A stretch of 64,000 nucleotides of DNA from Dawidia cretensis (GTDB lineage: Bacteria > Bacteroidota > Bacteroidia > Cytophagales > Cyclobacteriaceae): assembly GCF_018598175.1 (NCBI RefSeq), contig NZ_JAHESE010000004.1, forward strand, positions 62,001 through 126,000, in the 5' to 3' direction. The notes below the pieces were generated by a model. That model saw only the letters and a list, made by a program, of their open reading frames with translations, was not told where the DNA came from and did not search any database. Shown one piece after another: positions 7,675 through 18,163 of the stretch (its first letter is position 1; each line of letters starts with the position of its first letter). The position numbers were made by a program, and so were the translations under genes.

Positions 7675-9042
7675 CTACTTATTATAAACCCGATCAACAG
7701 AAGCCCCATCGTCCTTCTGCTGCATCATCCACTCCATCAGAAGGCCCCTATAACGTTCGATCTTTTCAGCCTGGGCAGGATCACCCGCTATATTGTGCAG
7801 CTCATAGGGGTCATTCGCAGTATCATAAAACTCCACCGCCGGCCGTTGCGTAACACGGTCTACCAGTGTTTTGGCGGTTGCGTCGATGGAGGCCTTTTCC
7901 TGCCAGGATTTCCATACACCCAGATCGCCCGGATTGTTATACCACTTAATGGCATATGTACGCTCAGGGGTAAGATTCAGGATCAGCTTATAGCGACCGT
8001 CACAGATATTTCTGCTAGGGTAGGGTGGCCCCTCCGGTATATTGTTATACATGCCAAAGGCATAGGGTCTCGCGGCAGTAGCAGAGCCCTTGAGCACGGG
8101 CAGAAAACTCCTGCCATCCAGGGTGTCAATGGGCGCGCCGCCGGCGATATCAATCAGCGTGGGGGTGATGTCTTCATATTGCACAATGGCATCAGTCGTC
8201 TCCGCAGACTTTGTTACGCCGGGCCAGCGCACGATCATCGAGCTCCGCTGACCATAGTCCCAACAAGTCCATTTTCCTCCCGGAAACTGCGGTCCCTGCT
8301 CACCCAGAAAGATGAGGATGGTGTTCTTATCCTGTCCCGTCTTTTTCAACAGCTTCACAATGTCGCCTACCTGATCGTCCAGACGACGGATCTCAGCGAG
8401 GTACTTGCAGAATTGCTGGCGCGTTTCTTTGGTATCGACCATGTTGGGCGGCAAAACAAGCTTGTCCGCGTTAAATTCTGTAGGGTCACCCAGATCCCAC
8501 GGCTTATGCGGATTAATGCTCATAATGAAAAGACAGAAAGGCGTTCCAGGCGTAGTGATATAACGTTGCACATCGTCTAATATATAGGCATCGTTACTGG
8601 AAACACAACTCGGTTGAAAACCGCCAACGGAATCAAACGGGAATGCGGTTTTGGGTTTCGTGCTATGATCCTTTCCGGTTAAGCCAACGCGATATCCCAG
8701 ATCCCCCAGATAATGTCCGATGCTCTTCATGTTTTTATATACCGGCTTGTGATTTTGAAATGATCCATGCCGCATAGGGTACAGCCCTGTAAACAGCGAC
8801 GCGCGTGTAGGCACGCACGTGGCATGCGAAGCATACAGATGATTAAACTTCAACCCTTCGTCCGCCAGTTGATCGATATACTTTGTCTTCATGTTCTGGC
8901 CTCCATAACAACTTAATTGCCGACTATCCAGGTCGTCGGCCATAATGATGATGACGTTCGGGCGCGTGGCAGGCTTCGTTTGAGCTTTGACAGCGGATAC
9001 CAGCATGGACATGGAGAAGAGGATAGCGCTAACCTTTACCAT
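7675..9042 (-). CDS. Sulfatase (secreted, FGly-type)
   Basis: 455 residues from the ATG at 9040-9042, which starts a good signal peptide (hydrophobic run ending SAVKAQ). The metal site begins RPNVIIIMADDLDS. The formylglycine motif is CVPTRASLFTG with Cys near 76, so activation by a formylglycine-generating or anSME enzyme encoded elsewhere is needed. The C-terminus has the usual DPYELHNIAGDP block. Likely a periplasmic or exported alkyl/carbohydrate sulfatase, close to the iduronate-2-sulfatase-like group. It is the last gene of the leftward cluster (101 bp after the cupin), possibly separately transcribed. Substrate unknown. Confidence 0.92.
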   Translation of the reverse strand: MVKVSAILFSMSMLVSAVKAQTKPATRPNVIIIMADDLDSRQLSCYGGQNMKTKYIDQLADEGLKFNHLYASHATCVPTRASLFTGLYPMRHGSFQNHKPVYKNMKSIGHYLGDLGYRVGLTGKDHSTKPKTAFPFDSVGGFQPSCVSSNDAYILDDVQRYITTPGTPFCLFIMSINPHKPWDLGDPTEFNADKLVLPPNMVDTKETRQQFCKYLAEIRRLDDQVGDIVKLLKKTGQDKNTILIFLGEQGPQFPGGKWTCWDYGQRSSMIVRWPGVTKSAETTDAIVQYEDITPTLIDIAGGAPIDTLDGRSFLPVLKGSATAARPYAFGMYNNIPEGPPYPSRNICDGRYKLILNLTPERTYAIKWYNNPGDLGVWKSWQEKASIDATAKTLVDRVTQRPAVEFYDTANDPYELHNIAGDPAQAEKIERYRGLLMEWMMQQKDDGASVDRVYNK

Positions 9043-9143
9043 AGTTTGATGTTTGTAAGCGCTGTAATATACTGAAATTGACTGCGAACGAAAAAAGGCA
9101 ACCACGCTGTTGTGATTGCCTCTTGCTTATAAGAGCGAAAATT

Positions 9144-9542
9144 TCATCGCCTGCTATAGTGCTCGTCGGTGACCTTTTCCATCCAGTCGACAACCTTTCC
9201 ATGAAGGCTCTCCTGAATGGCAATGTGGGTCATCCCATTCGTTGCCGTGGCGCCATGCCAGTGCTTCTCGTTCGGCTCAAACCACACGACATCGCCCGGA
9301 TATATCGTTTCGACTGGTCCGCCGTCGCGCTGCACCCAGCCACATCCGGCCGTCACGATCAGCGTCTGGCCCAACGGATGCGTATGCCATGCTGTCCGTG
9401 CGCCCGGCTCGAACGTAACGCTTGCCGCCGCGGCACGCCTGGCCGCATTCGGATCAAACAACGAATCAATTCTAACCGACCCCGTAAACCAATCCTCCGG
9501 TCCCTTGCCCGAAGGCTTAGAACCTACTTTTGTAATTTGCAT
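9144..9542 (-). CDS. Cupin protein resembling bacterial (R)-mandelonitrile lyase
   Basis: 132 residues, single cupin barrel. Metal-binding motif 1 is [16 protein letters not shown] (two His and one Gln) and motif 2 supplies His in [15 protein letters not shown]; the end [13 protein letters not shown] is typical. This pattern is that of the manganese cupins including Granulicella hydroxynitrile lyase (GtHNL), though that activity is thought to be incidental; natural substrates are unknown. No signal peptide. It follows the molybdopterin subunit by about 40 bp on the same strand, so it is probably in that operon. A paralogue, with a signal peptide, lies at 62386-62868 in a second AraC-led cluster. 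Confidence 0.88.
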   Translation of the reverse strand: MQITKVGSKPSGKGPEDWFTGSVRIDSLFDPNAARRAAAASVTFEPGARTAWHTHPLGQTLIVTAGCGWVQRDGGPVETIYPGDVVWFEPNEKHWHGATATNGMTHIAIQESLHGKVVDWMEKVTDEHYSRR

Positions 9543-9583
9543 AAATACTATAGTTGATCAACTGAAACGATTGTCACCCGCGA

Positions 9584-11746
9584 TTATGACGAAACTGTGG
9601 TCAGATCAAACGGCAGCTTCCGAATGCGTTTTCCCGTCAGATCAAAGATAGCATTTGTCAGAGCCGGTGCAAACGCCGGCAACCCGGGCTCACCCACACC
9701 GCCGGCATCGGCATCATTCTCCATGATGTATACTTCGATCGGCGGTATATCGTAGATGCGCGGCATCGGGTAAGCATAAAAGTTCTTCTGAACGGTCAAC
9801 CCGTCCTCGAACCTGATCTCATGCATCGTCGCAGCACCCAGCGCCATGACAATAGACCCTTCCACCTGCGCTTTGATCGTATCCGGATTCACATACCAGC
9901 CACAATCCATAACCGCCCACACGTGGTCGATCTTCATGCCGCCCGATGGCAGCTTCGATATCTTTACAACCTGACCCACCGTGCTGTTAAAACACTCCGT
10001 GATCGCTACGCCAAAGCCGTCTCCCTTCTTGCGTTTCTTCCATCCTGAAACTTCCTGCATGCGATCGATGAGCTTTTGCGCACGTTCGTCTTTCAAGTAG
10101 CTCCTTCTGAACTCCAGCGGATCTTTCCCAGCGGCCACGGCCAGCTCATCCAGGAAGCTCTCATACGCAAAGCCGTTCGTAGACGCATACACCGATCGCC
10201 ACCACATTGTGGGAATGGGCGTCTCGAACGGTATGTCCTGTATGCTGAGATTCTGTATCGAGTCGAAGTACGGTTTCAGCAGGCCTTCCGACGTACTGCG
10301 GTTCGGCTTGTCTTTCGGTCCACCACGCCAATGGTCGTTGTTTTGCCCTGCCATCTTTACTTTGAAGGCGCTTATTTCACCGTCGGTAACAACACCTTCG
10401 CACCGGTAGGAGATACCCGGACGGTACGGCCCCTGCGTCATGTCGTCTTCGCGGGTCCAGACAACTTGCACCGGTGCACCGATCATTTTGGAGATCACTG
10501 CCGCTTCATGCGGATAATCCATAAACGCCTTCCGGCCAAAGCCGCCACCCAGAAAAGTCATGTTCACGATCACGTTCTCACGCGGCAAATTCATCTCCTT
10601 GCTGATATAATCCTGTACCCAATCCGGTGCTTGAATAGGCCCCCAGATCTCAACTTTGTCACCCTGCCAGTGCGCCACGCAGTTCACCGGCTCCATACAC
10701 GCATGTTGCTGGTACGGCGTCTGGTATACCACGTCGATCTTATTGGAAGCGCTATTCAAAATAGCATTGACATCCCCTTGTGTCTTGAACGACAGGCCTT
10801 CGTTGTTTTTCAATTCATCGGCCTGCCGGCGAAAGATCAGTTCTGTGTTTTGATGCTCAAAGCCCGTATCATCCCATGTTACACGCAATGCCTTCCTGCC
10901 CTGCATGGCCTGCCACACGGAGTCCGCCACTACGGCGACACCTTCCCGGTAGGTACTGAACACACCCATCCGCACTTTCACTACACGCTTCACACCGGGC
11001 ACCTTAAGCGCATCGGAATCGTCAAAACTTTTCACCACGCCCCGCAAACGCGGGTTGCGCTCGACCACGGCATACAGCATACCGGGAATCTCTTTGTCCA
11101 GGCCGAAGATCGCGGTGCCATTGGTCTTCATCCGCGTGTCCTGCCGCCGCAGCGGCTTCCCGATAAGTTTATACTCCGACCGCTTCTTTAGTGTTACCTG
11201 CTCAGGCGCCTGAAGGTTTGAGGCATCAAGAACCAATTCGCCGTAATGGTGCTTCCGTTTCGAAGGTTTATGAAATATATGACCGCTTTCAGCATAACAT
11301 TCCGCCCGGGATACCTTCCACCGGTTCGCCGCAGCTTCTATCAACATCTCACGCGCTGTCGCGCTAAGCTTCAACAGATTCTTATAGGTGGTACGTACAG
11401 ACGAGCTTCCACCCGTTACCTGGTTGCCGTATTTTTTGTTATCGCCCTTCGCAAAGACGATGTTCACTTCGTCCAGGTTTACTTCCAGCTCTTCGGCGAT
11501 GATCTGTGGTATCGCCTGGTAAACACCTTGCCCCATTTCTGCACGATGGCTGAAGATGGTCACCTTGCCGGAAGTATCAATGTGGATCCATGCGTTCAGC
11601 TCGACGCCAAAACCTTCAGCCTCCGTCGTCTTGACGATCGTAGCCTCCTTTCCGGCAGAAGGCACATAAAACCCCAGGGAGAGCATCGCGCCTCCCATTG
11701 CAGACAGTTTAAGGAAGTTTCTTCGTGAAATTGTGCTCGTTTCCAT
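9584..11746 (-). CDS. Molybdopterin-binding aldehyde oxidoreductase, IorB type
   Basis: 720 residues from the ATG at 11744-11746. The N-terminus is a twin-arginine signal (SRRNFLKLSAMGGAMLSLGF), so it is exported folded. The body has xanthine-dehydrogenase-family molybdopterin motifs: GQGVYQAIPQIIAEEL, TFLGGGFGRK, and the catalytic Glu in GVGEPGLPAFAPALTNAIF near the C-terminus. This is the large subunit of isoquinoline-1-oxidoreductase-like enzymes, which oxidise aldehydes or N-heterocycles in the periplasm. The [2Fe-2S] subunit and a c-type cytochrome are immediately upstream with 4-bp spacing to this gene, giving a complete electron route. No Moco-sulfurase/XdhC gene is nearby. Real substrate unknown. 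Confidence 0.93.
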   Translation of the reverse strand: METSTISRRNFLKLSAMGGAMLSLGFYVPSAGKEATIVKTTEAEGFGVELNAWIHIDTSGKVTIFSHRAEMGQGVYQAIPQIIAEELEVNLDEVNIVFAKGDNKKYGNQVTGGSSSVRTTYKNLLKLSATAREMLIEAAANRWKVSRAECYAESGHIFHKPSKRKHHYGELVLDASNLQAPEQVTLKKRSEYKLIGKPLRRQDTRMKTNGTAIFGLDKEIPGMLYAVVERNPRLRGVVKSFDDSDALKVPGVKRVVKVRMGVFSTYREGVAVVADSVWQAMQGRKALRVTWDDTGFEHQNTELIFRRQADELKNNEGLSFKTQGDVNAILNSASNKIDVVYQTPYQQHACMEPVNCVAHWQGDKVEIWGPIQAPDWVQDYISKEMNLPRENVIVNMTFLGGGFGRKAFMDYPHEAAVISKMIGAPVQVVWTREDDMTQGPYRPGISYRCEGVVTDGEISAFKVKMAGQNNDHWRGGPKDKPNRSTSEGLLKPYFDSIQNLSIQDIPFETPIPTMWWRSVYASTNGFAYESFLDELAVAAGKDPLEFRRSYLKDERAQKLIDRMQEVSGWKKRKKGDGFGVAITECFNSTVGQVVKISKLPSGGMKIDHVWAVMDCGWYVNPDTIKAQVEGSIVMALGAATMHEIRFEDGLTVQKNFYAYPMPRIYDIPPIEVYIMENDADAGGVGEPGLPAFAPALTNAIFDLTGKRIRKLPFDLTTVSS

Positions 11747-11750
11747 CGTG

Positions 11751-12398
11751 TTATTTTTTAGGAGCGTAAGCGCCGTTTTCAATCCAGGTTATCCAGGCCT
11801 TTTTAAATTCCACGTAGGGTAGTGGTGGCGTTGTACGTCCTTCTCCCGGATGCCATCCGGCAATGACGAGCGTATCGTTTACGTGTTCCAGCAACTTCCG
11901 GAGGTCCTTGTGCCCGTTTTGTTTGGGATCGACAAGTTGCCTGGCAAGTTGGCGAGGCGTCTTTCCCTGAAAGACCATCTTCATATCGGCCGGCGGCAAA
12001 TGCCAGTTGGGATTGCCCGGCGGCGTGTGCAGTCCGGGAGTGTTGGTCGGCTGGTGGCAGTTAGCGCATTTCATGGCGTATATACCCTTGCCATCCTTCC
12101 CACGTGTGGGCTGCATGACATGCAAATGGCTGTCATCACCTTGCAGCGGCACATCGCCGGAGGGATGACAGTTCATGCACCGCGGACTCATGAGCACCTT
12201 ATAGACGCTCGCAAATGCCTTTACAGACGCTGCGCTGTCTTTCTTTATAACCGGGTTGTCGTTGGGCGTAACCTCCTTCGGTTTTTGACCTCCCGTGAAG
12301 TCAGGCGCCATGGCAACCAACAGGCCCAGGCCAAACACCAGCGTACACGCCGTCAGCCAGAAGCGACTGCCGGTATAGCGTTTGTTTCCCGCGTTCAT
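11751..12398 (-). CDS. Membrane-anchored c-type cytochrome (two CxxCH)
   Basis: 215 residues. An N-terminal hydrophobic segment ([18 protein letters not shown]) is a signal anchor. Two heme-c motifs follow: CMNCH near residue 74 and CANCH near 112, each in a [11 protein letters not shown] or [11 protein letters not shown] setting; other His/Met residues could be axial ligands. Start overlaps the stop of the [2Fe-2S] subunit by 4 bp and its own stop is 4 bp before the molybdopterin gene, so it is the middle subunit of one operon. I infer that it takes electrons from the Fe-S subunit to the respiratory chain. The gene order small subunit, cytochrome, large subunit is tighter than usual. Confidence 0.88.
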   Translation of the reverse strand: MNAGNKRYTGSRFWLTACTLVFGLGLLVAMAPDFTGGQKPKEVTPNDNPVIKKDSAASVKAFASVYKVLMSPRCMNCHPSGDVPLQGDDSHLHVMQPTRGKDGKGIYAMKCANCHQPTNTPGLHTPPGNPNWHLPPADMKMVFQGKTPRQLARQLVDPKQNGHKDLRKLLEHVNDTLVIAGWHPGEGRTTPPLPYVEFKKAWITWIENGAYAPKK

Positions 12399-12886
12399 AG
12401 GTCTGTACCGTTTCGTTTACCGCCCGTGCGCAACATTTCCGCTGCCCGGTGAATAGCCTTTCGAACCCGCGGGTACGTTCCACAGCGGCAAATGTTACCG
12501 CCCATGGCCTGGTCGATATCCTGATCCGTGGGATTCGGCTTCTCCCGCAAGAGCACCGCCGCCGACATAATTTGTCCAGAATGACAATAGCCACACTGGG
12601 GCACATCAATCTCCTGCCAGGCTACCTGCAGCGGATGATCATTGTTTTCGGACAGTCCTTCGATCGTCACTACTTTTTGCCCTTCCGCCCGCGTCACCCG
12701 CGTCACGCATGACCGCACCGCCTCGCCGTTCAGGTGCACAACACACGCTCCACACTGTGCCACCCCGCAGCCATACTTGGTGCCTTTAAGCCGCGCAACG
12801 TCGCGTATAGCCCACAACAGTGGCATTTGCGGATCGACCTCCAGTGTTTGATCCTTGCCGTTTATTTTACAAGAAACAGTCGCCAT
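12395..12886 (-). CDS. [2Fe-2S] small subunit of aldehyde oxidoreductase, IorA type
   Basis: 163 residues from the ATG at 12884-12886 (an ATG two codons earlier at 12892 is equally possible). Plant-type ferredoxin cluster [18 protein letters not shown] with a further Cys at RSC, then the helical C-terminal cluster [11 protein letters not shown] and [15 protein letters not shown]. This is the xanthine-oxidase-family Fe-S subunit passing electrons from molybdopterin to the next acceptor. No Tat signal of its own, so it should be exported attached to the large subunit, as known for this family. First gene of the core trio; it overlaps the cytochrome gene by 4 bp. Confidence 0.93.
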   Translation of the reverse strand: MATVSCKINGKDQTLEVDPQMPLLWAIRDVARLKGTKYGCGVAQCGACVVHLNGEAVRSCVTRVTRAEGQKVVTIEGLSENNDHPLQVAWQEIDVPQCGYCHSGQIMSAAVLLREKPNPTDQDIDQAMGGNICRCGTYPRVRKAIHRAAEMLRTGGKRNGTDL

Positions 12887-12940
12887 AAGCATGTTGGTTT
12901 GAATTGGGATAAACAGATACTGCTATAAAATTCCTTCCGG

Positions 12941-13318
12941 TTACTTTATTTTCATGGAGGGTACCAACGAAATACCCTCGATAAGCTCCAGCGACTTCAC
13001 CATTTCTTTTGTGCCGTTTTTGTACTTCAGGAAATGTGGCGTTTTGATGTGACGCTGATATGCTTCCGCGTTTGCATATATTTCCAGAATAGTGATGTGT
13101 GTTGGTCTTGCCTTTTCAGTAATCGCATAGAGTGTCAAAACACCCGGCTCTTTCTTAATAGAAGTCTCAATCTCTTCTTTTAAATATATTGTGTACGTTT
13201 CCAATTGCGTGGAGTCGATCACCAATTTTGCCAGGCGAACCATTTGTTTGTTCTCTTCCTGGCCATATGAGCTGGTGATGATGATCAAATTGAATAGCAA
13301 AAATAATATGGACTTCAT
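12941..13318 (-). CDS. Secreted antibiotic biosynthesis monooxygenase (ABM) domain protein
   Basis: 125 residues. A signal peptide (MKSILFLLFNLIIITSSYGQ) precedes a small ABM-type dimeric alpha-beta barrel: KLVIDSTQLETYTIYLKEE, EPGVLTLYAI, ITILEIYANAEAYQRHIKT, FLKYKNGTKEMV. Related proteins such as YgiN act as quinol monooxygenases or heme/quinone-handling enzymes. Export is unusual enough to note, and matches periplasmic redox neighbours. It starts 3 bp after the aldo-keto reductase stop on the same strand, so the two are surely co-transcribed, and a 48-54 bp gap separates it from the Fe-S subunit gene. Exact reaction unknown. Confidence 0.82.
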   Translation of the reverse strand: MKSILFLLFNLIIITSSYGQEENKQMVRLAKLVIDSTQLETYTIYLKEEIETSIKKEPGVLTLYAITEKARPTHITILEIYANAEAYQRHIKTPHFLKYKNGTKEMVKSLELIEGISLVPSMKIK

Positions 13319-13321
13319 CTT

Positions 13322-14317
<996 letters not shown>

Positions 14318-14448
14318 TTAAATATTCCGATCTTGTTAGTGTACAAAGTTGTCGACATACGGCAGGCCGCAACGTATACAAATTACTGGTTTACCTACCA
14401 ATTCCACTGATGGAAGGCCTTTCGCACGGAATCCGTCATAGAACGCCG

Positions 14449-14456
14449 TACTTTTG
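14449..14456 (+). promoter_or_regulatory. Predicted -7 box of the AraC gene
   Basis: TACTTTTG fits the Bacteroidota TAnnTTTG consensus exactly, 18 bp upstream of the ATG at 14475, which would give a very short leader. No good TTTG -33 element is found at the right spacing, so activation by a regulator is possible. Based on sequence match only. Confidence 0.45.
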
Positions 14457-14474
14457 AACTGGAAAAGGAGAGAT

Positions 14475-15371
14475 ATGGAAGAGATCCTAAAATTTGATAC
14501 CATTGGCCAGTACAACGCCTTCAACCGGAATGAAACGTTGCACCCGTTGGTAAATGTCGTAGATCTTTCAAAGGCAGCACCCCGCCAGCTGCGGCGACTG
14601 AGCTACGGTTTTTATGTCGTTTTTTTGAAAGAGATAAAATGCGGCGACTTACGCTATGGGTGCAGCCACTACGACTATGAAGAAGGCACCCTCATCTTTT
14701 TGGCGCCCGGTCAGGTTATCGGTTCGAATGGCGACGAATATTACCAGCCCCAGGGACGTGCGTTAGTCTTTCATCCAGACCTCATCCACGGCACCTCGCT
14801 CGGTCGCCACATGAACGACTACACCTTCTTTTCGTACGCTGTGAACGAAGCGTTGCACCTGTCAGAACGCGAGCGGCAGATCATACTCGAGTGTTTTTCC
14901 AAAATTCAATTCGAGCTGGAGCACGCCGTCGATAAGCACAGCAAGAAACTTATTGTAAACAACGTCGAGCTCTTTCTTAACTATTGCGTGCGGTTCTACG
15001 ATCGACAGTTTGTTACACGCGACAATACGCATAAAGGCGTTCTCGAGCGGTTCGAAACGCTACTCAACCATTATTTTTCATCCGACAAGCCCCAAACGGT
15101 TGGCCTACCCACCGTTGCCTACTGTGCGAACGAGCTCAACCTTTCGGCCAACTATTTCGGCGACCTGATCAAAAAGGAAACGGGCAAGTCCGCGCACGAA
15201 TTCATTCAGTTGAAACTGATCGATGTAGCCAAAGAGAAAATATTCGACGCACAAAAGTCAGTGAGCGAAATAGCCTACGAGCTGGGATTTAAATATCCAC
15301 AGCACTTCACCCGTGTTTTTAAACAACATGTAGGCATGACACCGCTGGAATATCGGACGTCCGATAATTAA
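14475..15371 (+). CDS. AraC family transcriptional regulator
   Basis: 298 residues. Start set at the ATG at 14475 by the AGGAG at 14466-14470; the frame also extends to a TTG at 14454. N-terminal cupin-like sensing domain (about 1-180: SYGFYVVFLKEIKCGDLRYG, then FLAPGQVIGSNGDEYY), C-terminal double HTH (about 205-295) with VAYCANELNLSANYFGDLIK and VSEIAYELGFKYPQHFTRVF. Divergent from the aldo-keto reductase operon, which it probably activates. A small organic inducer is expected for the sensing domain; it cannot be named. Confidence 0.93.
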   Translation: MEEILKFDTIGQYNAFNRNETLHPLVNVVDLSKAAPRQLRRLSYGFYVVFLKEIKCGDLRYGCSHYDYEEGTLIFLAPGQVIGSNGDEYYQPQGRALVFHPDLIHGTSLGRHMNDYTFFSYAVNEALHLSERERQIILECFSKIQFELEHAVDKHSKKLIVNNVELFLNYCVRFYDRQFVTRDNTHKGVLERFETLLNHYFSSDKPQTVGLPTVAYCANELNLSANYFGDLIKKETGKSAHEFIQLKLIDVAKEKIFDAQKSVSEIAYELGFKYPQHFTRVFKQHVGMTPLEYRTSDN

Positions 15372-15400
15372 AACTGACGATAAAGATAAACTGCGATTGA

Positions 15401-16303
15401 TTATTCCCGCCCGGCCAGTTTGACCAGCGCAATAATGCCCCGGCCGTGATTTCCGCCTTCGCTGGATAGATAGAGCTCTCCGGATGTAGAAAAGCACAAG
15501 CCTTCCGGTTGCGGGAACAGTCGCTTATCCAGTGGATATTGTTTCTTTACCTTTCCCAGTTTGTCGGCAACAAGCAGGATCGATAACGGCCCATTCAGAA
15601 TATACAGCTCATGGGTCGACGGATGCATGGCGATTTCAGAAGGCTTAAACTTTCGGTCCTTCTTCTTGCCTTTGTTCTTGGCATCCGGTGTGGCGATGTC
15701 GCCCGGTTCTTCGATGGTGAAGACAGGGTTAGGCGACATAGTATTTGTTCTCAGATCAAATGCGTAGACTTCCTTACCCGGTGCGTTGGCATTAACCATG
15801 TTCTTCTCTTTCACGCCAATCAGCAGCCGGCTGGCCGTTGCGTCGTAAAACATCGATTCGGTGTCGTTCTCGACGGTCAGCGGCAGATCAAAAGTTTCTA
15901 CAACAGGTTCTGCCTTCATGCCGGGAGTGATTTTATACAAATAGCCATCCGCCCGCAATGCGTAAAACGTATTGTCTATGTGTACCAGGCTTTCAAAATC
16001 GCCCTTTCCGGTAAAGACAATTTTTTGTTCTATCACCTTCGAGTGGAGATTATACATGTAGATCGTACCGGCATTGTCTTGTATGCAGGCCATCCGTTGC
16101 TCGTCTATCAGAACATTCGCCGATATTTCTACAAGTTCTTGCGGCAACTCCCAAACCTTGATGATCGTCACGTCGCTTGCGTTCATCGTGGTTAAGTGCA
16201 ATTCGTCTGCGTGTGAATTTGTCGCCCGGGATGATAACCGTTCACAGGAGAATATAAAGATCACGGCAGCCGCCGCCATCAGAGTTCGAATTTGCCCTGT
16301 CAT
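15401..16303 (-). CDS. SdiA-regulated-like beta-propeller lipoprotein
   Basis: 300 residues. Lipoprotein signal ending FIFSC (Cys20). The remainder is a propeller of the SdiA-regulated family: WELPQELVEISANVLIDEQ, GKGDFESLVHIDNTFYALR, PSEIAMHPSTHELYILNGP, FPQPEGLCFSTSGELYLSSE. The family name reflects Salmonella/E. coli regulation and no enzymatic role is established. Likely outer-membrane- or periplasm-facing. Its start lies 3 bp after the sterol desaturase stop on the same strand, so the two form an operon. Confidence 0.85.
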   Translation of the reverse strand: MTGQIRTLMAAAAVIFIFSCERLSSRATNSHADELHLTTMNASDVTIIKVWELPQELVEISANVLIDEQRMACIQDNAGTIYMYNLHSKVIEQKIVFTGKGDFESLVHIDNTFYALRADGYLYKITPGMKAEPVVETFDLPLTVENDTESMFYDATASRLLIGVKEKNMVNANAPGKEVYAFDLRTNTMSPNPVFTIEEPGDIATPDAKNKGKKKDRKFKPSEIAMHPSTHELYILNGPLSILLVADKLGKVKKQYPLDKRLFPQPEGLCFSTSGELYLSSEGGNHGRGIIALVKLAGRE

Positions 16304-16306
16304 TTC

Positions 16307-17245
16307 TCAGTGTTCTGTTTTCTTTTCTTCTGTGATGGGTAATAATCCGTTCTTTCGCCGCTTGTATGTATCGATATCCGACGGGTTACCAAAAATATAA
16401 AACAGAACCTCCCGCCAGCCATCTGCCTGTTTTACATCCCTGATAATATCGTAGTATTCGTGGAAATTGATGTGAATAGGATCATGTTTATGGTCAATGT
16501 TGTGGGTGATGCCATAGATCGGTCGCTCTGTTTCCTCCTGAAACGTACCGAAGATCCGGTCCCAAATGATAAAGGTAGCACCGTAATTCTTGTTGATGTA
16601 TTTCTCCTGGGAGCCATGATGAACCCGGTGATTGGAAGGAGTAGCAAAAATATACTCGATGATCCGGGGCATCTTCTTGATGTACTCGGTATGTACCCAG
16701 AATTGGAAAAGCACCGCCACCTGGTTAGTAACAAAAAGGATGATGGGGTGAAAGCCCAGAAAGGCAACGGGTAAAAAGAAAATGATCTTGAAGTATTGCA
16801 CCCAGCTTAGCCGAAAAGATACTGTCAGGTTATAATGCTCGCCGGTATGGTGGGCAACGTGCGTTGCCCAGAAAAATCGTAACCGGTGCGAAACGTTGTG
16901 CGCCCAATAACTGCAAAAATCGAATAGGATGTAACAGGGGATGAAGGTCCACCAGTGGAAGGGCATACGCCAGGGTATCAGGTTGTAAATAGCGATAAAA
17001 ATCCACAGGAGAAACATTTTTAACACGAGTCCAATCGCCACATTGCCGAGGCCCACCAATGTCGAACCGATAGTTTCCGATCGGCTGTAGAGCTTTTTAT
17101 TCTGCCACCGCGAGATAAAGTACTCCAGCAAGACAAAAAAGAACATAAATGGCGCGGCCCAAACGATTATATTGGGCACTCCTTGCTCAATGCTCTCCAG
17201 GGAATGTAATGAGATTTTTTCTGCTCCAAAGAAGGTTTCAAACAT
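16307..17245 (-). CDS. Sterol desaturase / fatty acid hydroxylase family protein
   Basis: 312 residues from the ATG at 17243-17245; an upstream in-frame TTG at 17284 is unlikely. Integral membrane di-iron enzyme family: four to five hydrophobic segments and three histidine boxes, HNVSH, HVAHH and HRVHH, in standard order (about residues 135-245). Members hydroxylate or desaturate sterols, carotenoids, fatty acids or alkylglycerol lipids using O2. First gene of an operon with the beta-propeller lipoprotein. The substrate is unknown; a membrane lipid or carotenoid is plausible. Confidence 0.92.
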   Translation of the reverse strand: MFETFFGAEKISLHSLESIEQGVPNIIVWAAPFMFFFVLLEYFISRWQNKKLYSRSETIGSTLVGLGNVAIGLVLKMFLLWIFIAIYNLIPWRMPFHWWTFIPCYILFDFCSYWAHNVSHRLRFFWATHVAHHTGEHYNLTVSFRLSWVQYFKIIFFLPVAFLGFHPIILFVTNQVAVLFQFWVHTEYIKKMPRIIEYIFATPSNHRVHHGSQEKYINKNYGATFIIWDRIFGTFQEETERPIYGITHNIDHKHDPIHINFHEYYDIIRDVKQADGWREVLFYIFGNPSDIDTYKRRKNGLLPITEEKKTEH

Positions 17246-17644
17246 GCACGTAACCGTAAAAAGGTAATAAATAATCAAAAACAAGCTTTAGCAAGGCACA
17301 ACGATTTCATACCGGAAATGTTCGTGGGCGATATACTGCCTGAGAACTTGTCGTTTCAGAAGCGGCTTACAGGGCATAGTCTCCTACATGAAATTATTAT
17401 GCCTGTGGAGGCAGTGATGAAATTTCACCGATGGTTGAGACAAATACAGGGTTTATCAGGATCCATGTCGTCCATTCCGTGCGCATTCCTGGCCAATCGT
17501 TGGTAAAGCTATTAAATAATGTCTTCTTTTCATGATTGGCGTGGAGATTCCTGGTTGATCAGGTTTTCTGGCCTTTATTTATTACAAAGACGCCAATGAA
17601 GCCCCATCCGTTGCATGGACATGTTAGGGTAATGTACAGGATTG
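17246..17644. other. Intergenic region without a supported gene
   Basis: About 400 bp lying upstream of the sterol desaturase operon and downstream of the thioredoxin-like lipoprotein gene (both minus strand). It should carry the desaturase promoter; I could not find a clear TAnnTTTG box on the minus strand. A 62-codon plus-strand frame at 17318-17506 has no ribosome binding site or family features. No hairpin with a T-run was seen. Confidence 0.5.
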
Positions 17645-18163
17645 CTAGTCAACCAGTAGGCCCGCGTCGGTTAACACCCGGTGAACGTTTTTGGCGTCGA
17701 GCTGGGTAGAGGTAATGTGTCCGTCATTACCGGCGCGCAAGAGTACAGGATAAATGGTGATGATGCCGTAACGAGCGGCGAGCGCCTCCCTGTCAAAGAA
17801 GACCTTCGTCGTGTCTATATTAAACTTGTGTGTCAGGAGCTTGTAAAAACGCTTGCTGCGCCCGCTGACAACCGTCGTAAGACTGGAACGACTGTCGTGC
17901 GCAGCCGTGAAGTCCAACGCCTCCTTAATGCAGCCTGTACATCCCTGTGTTGGAATAATAAGCATCATCTTTTCACTAACGGGTGTTATGTTCATGTCCG
18001 TTGCGAATCGGGAGAATTTGTCATTCCGCACGGTAGCCTTGCCGTCGCGGTGCCCGGTACCCGGGTTACCACAGGCACCGAGCAATACGGCGATAAGCAG
18101 CCCGAAGCATGCGCTGCTACAAAGCCTGTGGGCGGAAGATCTCAAACTGTATTTTGCTTTCAT
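17645..18163 (-). CDS. Thioredoxin-like lipoprotein with CxxC motif
   Basis: 172 residues. N-terminal lipoprotein signal (CFGLLIAVLLGACGNPG; Cys31 the likely lipid site). A strand followed by PTQGCTGCIKEALDF gives a CxxC at the right place for a thioredoxin-like fold, then KFNIDTTKVFFD and GIITIYPVLLRAG (the cis-Pro site). Similar short proteins accompany DUF4221 propellers in Bacteroidota, probably as periplasmic thiol proteins. The start sits 47 bp inside the upstream DUF4221 gene in another frame, so translational coupling is likely. Function inferred from fold motif only. Confidence 0.7.
   Translation of the reverse strand: MKAKYSLRSSAHRLCSSACFGLLIAVLLGACGNPGTGHRDGKATVRNDKFSRFATDMNITPVSEKMMLIIPTQGCTGCIKEALDFTAAHDSRSSLTTVVSGRSKRFYKLLTHKFNIDTTKVFFDREALAARYGIITIYPVLLRAGNDGHITSTQLDAKNVHRVLTDAGLLVD

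Noticed and set aside
7573-8580. Long plus-strand frame opposite the sulfatase gene
   Set aside because: Shadow of the minus-strand sulfatase, which has clear motifs; no coding features of its own.
10076-11191. 371-codon plus-strand frame opposite the molybdopterin gene
   Set aside because: Shadow of a high-GC coding gene; His/Arg-rich nonsense translation.
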